From: Candidatus Latescibacterota bacterium
GTDB lineage: Bacteria; Latescibacterota; UBA2968
NCBI GenBank assembly: GCA_022823725.1
Contig: JAJEHL010000012.1
Location: 1 to 42,458, forward strand
Length of the DNA: 42,458 nt
Direction: 5' to 3'
In this document: piece by piece, positions 40,533 to 42,458 of the stretch
How positions within the stretch are numbered: position 1 is the first letter of the stretch
How the letters are laid out: each line of letters opens with the position of its first letter
Made by a program: the position numbers and the translations under genes
The notes under the pieces: generated by a model
The model's database searches: none
What the model was told of the DNA's origin: nothing
Seen by the model: the letters and a program-made list of their open reading frames with translations, nothing else

Positions 40533-41873
40533 ATGAGCTTTAAGAAGTATGAAGCATATAAAGAGAGTGGGGTTGAGTGGCTGGGAGAAGTGCCGAATCA
40601 TTGGGAGGTCTCCCTCCTCAAACGGCGGTATCAGGTCACATTGGGCAAGATGCTCAAGTCCAACCAAACGTCGCCCAACGAAACAGAAGAATTTTATCTG
40701 CGAGCAGCAAATATCCATTGGCGAGGTGTGGATACGATTGATGTTAAACGCATGTGGTTCACGCCAGAAGAAAAGAATAAACTGAAACTTTGTAAGGGGG
40801 ATTTGTTGGTCAGTGAAGGTGGGGACGTGGGCCGAAGTTCGCTTTGGAATAATGAGATTGAGGGATGCTATATCCAGAACTCGATCAATCGCATCAGAGC
40901 ACGCGAAGATGCAGACACGCGGTTTCTTTTTTACTGGATGTCTTTCATCAAACATGCGGACTACATAGATATGATCTGCAACAAGGCGACCATTGCACAC
41001 TTTACTGTCGAAAAGGTTGAAGCGACTCCGTGTGTATATCCGCCACTCGAAGAACAAAAGCAAATCGCCGCATTCCTCGACAAAGAAACGTCAAAGATCG
41101 ACACGCTCATTGACAAGCAAGAGCAATTGATCACACTGCTTCAAGAAAAGCGACAGGCGATTATTTCACATGCCGTTACCAGAGGATTGGACCCAAATGC
41201 AAAGATGAAAGACAGTGGGATTGAGTGGTTGGGGGAGGTGCCAGAGCATTGGATTGTTAAAAAATTAGGTTACATAGCAACTAAAATCGGTAGCGGTAAG
41301 ACACCCAGAGGCGGAAGTAAGGTTTATTTAGAAGAAGGTATCTTATTTCTCCGTAGTCAAAATGTGCATGATACAGGCTTAATTCTTAAGAAAACAGAGA
41401 CCGTCTATATTTCTGAGGAAATGGACTCTGAAATGTCCACAACCAGAGTTAGACCAGGTGATATCTTGCTTAACATAACAGGCGCATCCATTGGCCGCAC
41501 ATGCATAGTCCCAGCCGATTTCCAACCGGCAAATGTCAATCAGCATGTTTGCATAATTCGCGTACCCAAAGATCTGCAATGTTATCTTTCATATTTTTTG
41601 AAATCAGTATTTGTTAAATCTCAAATAGATGCTTTTCAGAATGGCGCATCCCGTGAAGGTTTAAATTTCGAACAAATTGCCCAAATTGTCCTCTGTCTTC
41701 CTCCTTCATCGGTGGAGATTCTGGAGATTGTTAATAGAGTACAAAACGATCTAAGGCTTATTGATCAGCTACTTGCAAAAACTGAGTCCGCCATTAACCT
41801 TCTCAAAGAACGCCGAACCGCGCTGATCTCCGCTGCCGTGACGGGGAAGATTGATGTGCGGAACGCAATATAG
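40533..41873 (+). CDS. hsdS: Type I restriction-modification specificity subunit
   Basis: A 446-residue specificity subunit with two target-recognition domains (about 15-165 and 225-385). Each opens with the same motif, ESGVEWLGEVPNHWEV and DSGIEWLGEVPEHWIV, and each is followed by a conserved helical spacer, PPLEEQKQIAAFLDKE and LLKERRTALISAAVTGKIDV. This is the usual circular arrangement. The second domain is more AT-rich and diverged than the first, as expected when recognition domains are swapped. GAGGAGAACGACAC precedes the ATG. Separated from hsdM by 283 bases. Confidence 0.95.
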   Translation: MSFKKYEAYKESGVEWLGEVPNHWEVSLLKRRYQVTLGKMLKSNQTSPNETEEFYLRAANIHWRGVDTIDVKRMWFTPEEKNKLKLCKGDLLVSEGGDVGRSSLWNNEIEGCYIQNSINRIRAREDADTRFLFYWMSFIKHADYIDMICNKATIAHFTVEKVEATPCVYPPLEEQKQIAAFLDKETSKIDTLIDKQEQLITLLQEKRQAIISHAVTRGLDPNAKMKDSGIEWLGEVPEHWIVKKLGYIATKIGSGKTPRGGSKVYLEEGILFLRSQNVHDTGLILKKTETVYISEEMDSEMSTTRVRPGDILLNITGASIGRTCIVPADFQPANVNQHVCIIRVPKDLQCYLSYFLKSVFVKSQIDAFQNGASREGLNFEQIAQIVLCLPPSSVEILEIVNRVQNDLRLIDQLLAKTESAINLLKERRTALISAAVTGKIDVRNAI

Positions 41874-41954
41874 CCCCTTGAAAGATGTATATAGAATCGC
41901 TATGTTTATAGTGCTTGGCAAATTGATGTGCGAAATAAAACAAAGGATCGTAGT

Positions 41955-42350
41955 ATGGGCAAGACTGCCGATTACTCCGAAAAGATTCGTGGATGGCCCT
42001 GGTTTATAGGGGTAATTATTCTTTGGGTAGTGTATTTGTCTATTATCTGGATCTCTAATTGGCCCCTTAAAGAGGATAAAGGAGAATTTGGGGATACGTT
42101 TGGGGCGCTTAATGCGCTGTTTGCTGGACTGGCTTTTGCCGGTGTCATTTATGCAATACTGCTTCAACAAAGGGAACTCAAGCTTCAACGGGAGGAACTG
42201 GAGCTTCAACGGAAGGAATTAGAGGATACACGGGTTGAAATCAGGGGACAAAAGGAAACTCTTCAGAAGCAGAACTTTGAGAGTTCCTTCTTTCAACTTC
42301 TTGGTCTGCACAGCGAGATTGTAGTGGTTCAAAGTAAAGTGGAATTTTGA
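41955..42350 (+). CDS. AbiC-like phage-resistance protein, C terminus missing
   Basis: A 131-residue membrane protein. Two membrane segments (about 14-34 and 54-75) flank FGDTFGALNALFAGLAFAGV, followed by a coiled coil (ELKLQREELELQRKELED) and QNFESSFFQLLGLHSEIVV. This order is that of putative AbiC-type abortive-infection proteins, which are normally 250 residues or longer. Here a stop follows shortly after LHSEIV and no other frame restores the family sequence, so it looks truncated. Position after hsdS fits a defence island. Confidence 0.65.
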   Translation: MGKTADYSEKIRGWPWFIGVIILWVVYLSIIWISNWPLKEDKGEFGDTFGALNALFAGLAFAGVIYAILLQQRELKLQREELELQRKELEDTRVEIRGQKETLQKQNFESSFFQLLGLHSEIVVVQSKVEF

Positions 42351-42458
42351 GAGTTGTCGTTAAGCTACAACTGGGTAACGGGTTTGATGCTTCTGAGTTG
42401 GGCACGCAAGCATTTTGCCTGCGCCAACTTGCGTTTTCGTTCTTTAACAATAAGTGGT
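42351..42458. other. Window end, no gene seen
   Basis: The last 108 bases carry no convincing coding sequence. An imperfect inverted repeat (AGTTGGGCACGCA near 42396-42410 with TGCGCCAACT near 42420-42429) is visible; it could be a terminator stem or part of a repeat that continues past the window. Confidence 0.3.

Overview
The window looks like a chromosome segment of an uncultured, diderm bacterium of moderate GC content. The pieces that suggest this are TonB-dependent receptors, lipoproteins, a secreted protein ending in two dockerin-like calcium repeats (GDFDGDGQVGIADFLLF type), several Fe(II)/2-oxoglutarate dioxygenase-like genes (PhyH and TauD type), a PL10-like pectate lyase and many dispersed palindromic repeats. 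That combination is familiar from Latescibacterota/Poribacteria-type marine or sponge-associated bacteria. The placement is an inference and was not tested. No rRNA, tRNA or CRISPR array was seen.

Layout. (1) 0.2-7.8 kb: a probable zinc or other divalent-metal uptake locus: MerC-like membrane protein, His-rich lipoprotein, then a block of small His/Cys membrane protein, lipoprotein and ZnuD-like TonB receptor. This block is present twice as a 3.4 kb tandem duplication whose junction still carries the 3' end of the His-rich lipoprotein gene. (2) 7.9-12.6 kb: orphan antitoxin-like gene, chlorite-dismutase-family haem protein, two small membrane proteins, a translationally coupled pair of short-chain dehydrogenases, and a stand-alone AICAR transformylase. 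(3) 12.65-15.9 kb: a MerR-type regulator and a sigma-70-family factor joined by a 4-nt overlap behind a near-consensus promoter bracketed by two copies of a 23-bp palindrome, then an amidohydrolase and a TauD-like dioxygenase. (4) 15.9-24.0 kb, minus strand: PhyH dioxygenase, an odd CbiX-like/sulfite-oxidase-like fusion, thyA, dockerin protein, truncated ATPase, folA, rimO, psd and an RluA-type pseudouridine synthase. (5) 24.3-26.7 kb: pectate lyase and aldo/keto reductase.

(6) 26.9-32.8 kb is an accessory island. It holds RloA/RloB (AbiL-like anti-phage pair), a Cys-rich uracil-DNA-glycosylase-superfamily protein, a helix-hairpin-helix-like unknown, a GIY-YIG-like mini-protein, a stand-alone HipA N-terminal domain, and a HigBA toxin-antitoxin cassette. 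The cassette is flanked by two direct copies of a terminator-containing repeat. (7) 32.9-38.0 kb: a tightly packed catabolic operon (NAD-dependent epimerase, HAD hydrolase, PhyH, type III CoA-transferase, crotonase) converging on a metallophosphoesterase. (8) 38.2-42.4 kb: a second defence island with type I restriction-modification subunits HsdM and HsdS and an AbiC-like membrane protein that ends early. No hsdR is in the window.

Thread through the window: seven copies of a 32-33-bp palindromic repeat, all between genes, keep their stem through paired base changes. The best candidates for something undescribed are the RloA-RloB-UDG-like cluster, the MerR-sigma module with its double operator, the CbiX/sulfite-oxidase fusion and the structured dispersed repeat. 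No gap between genes exceeds about 300 bases.
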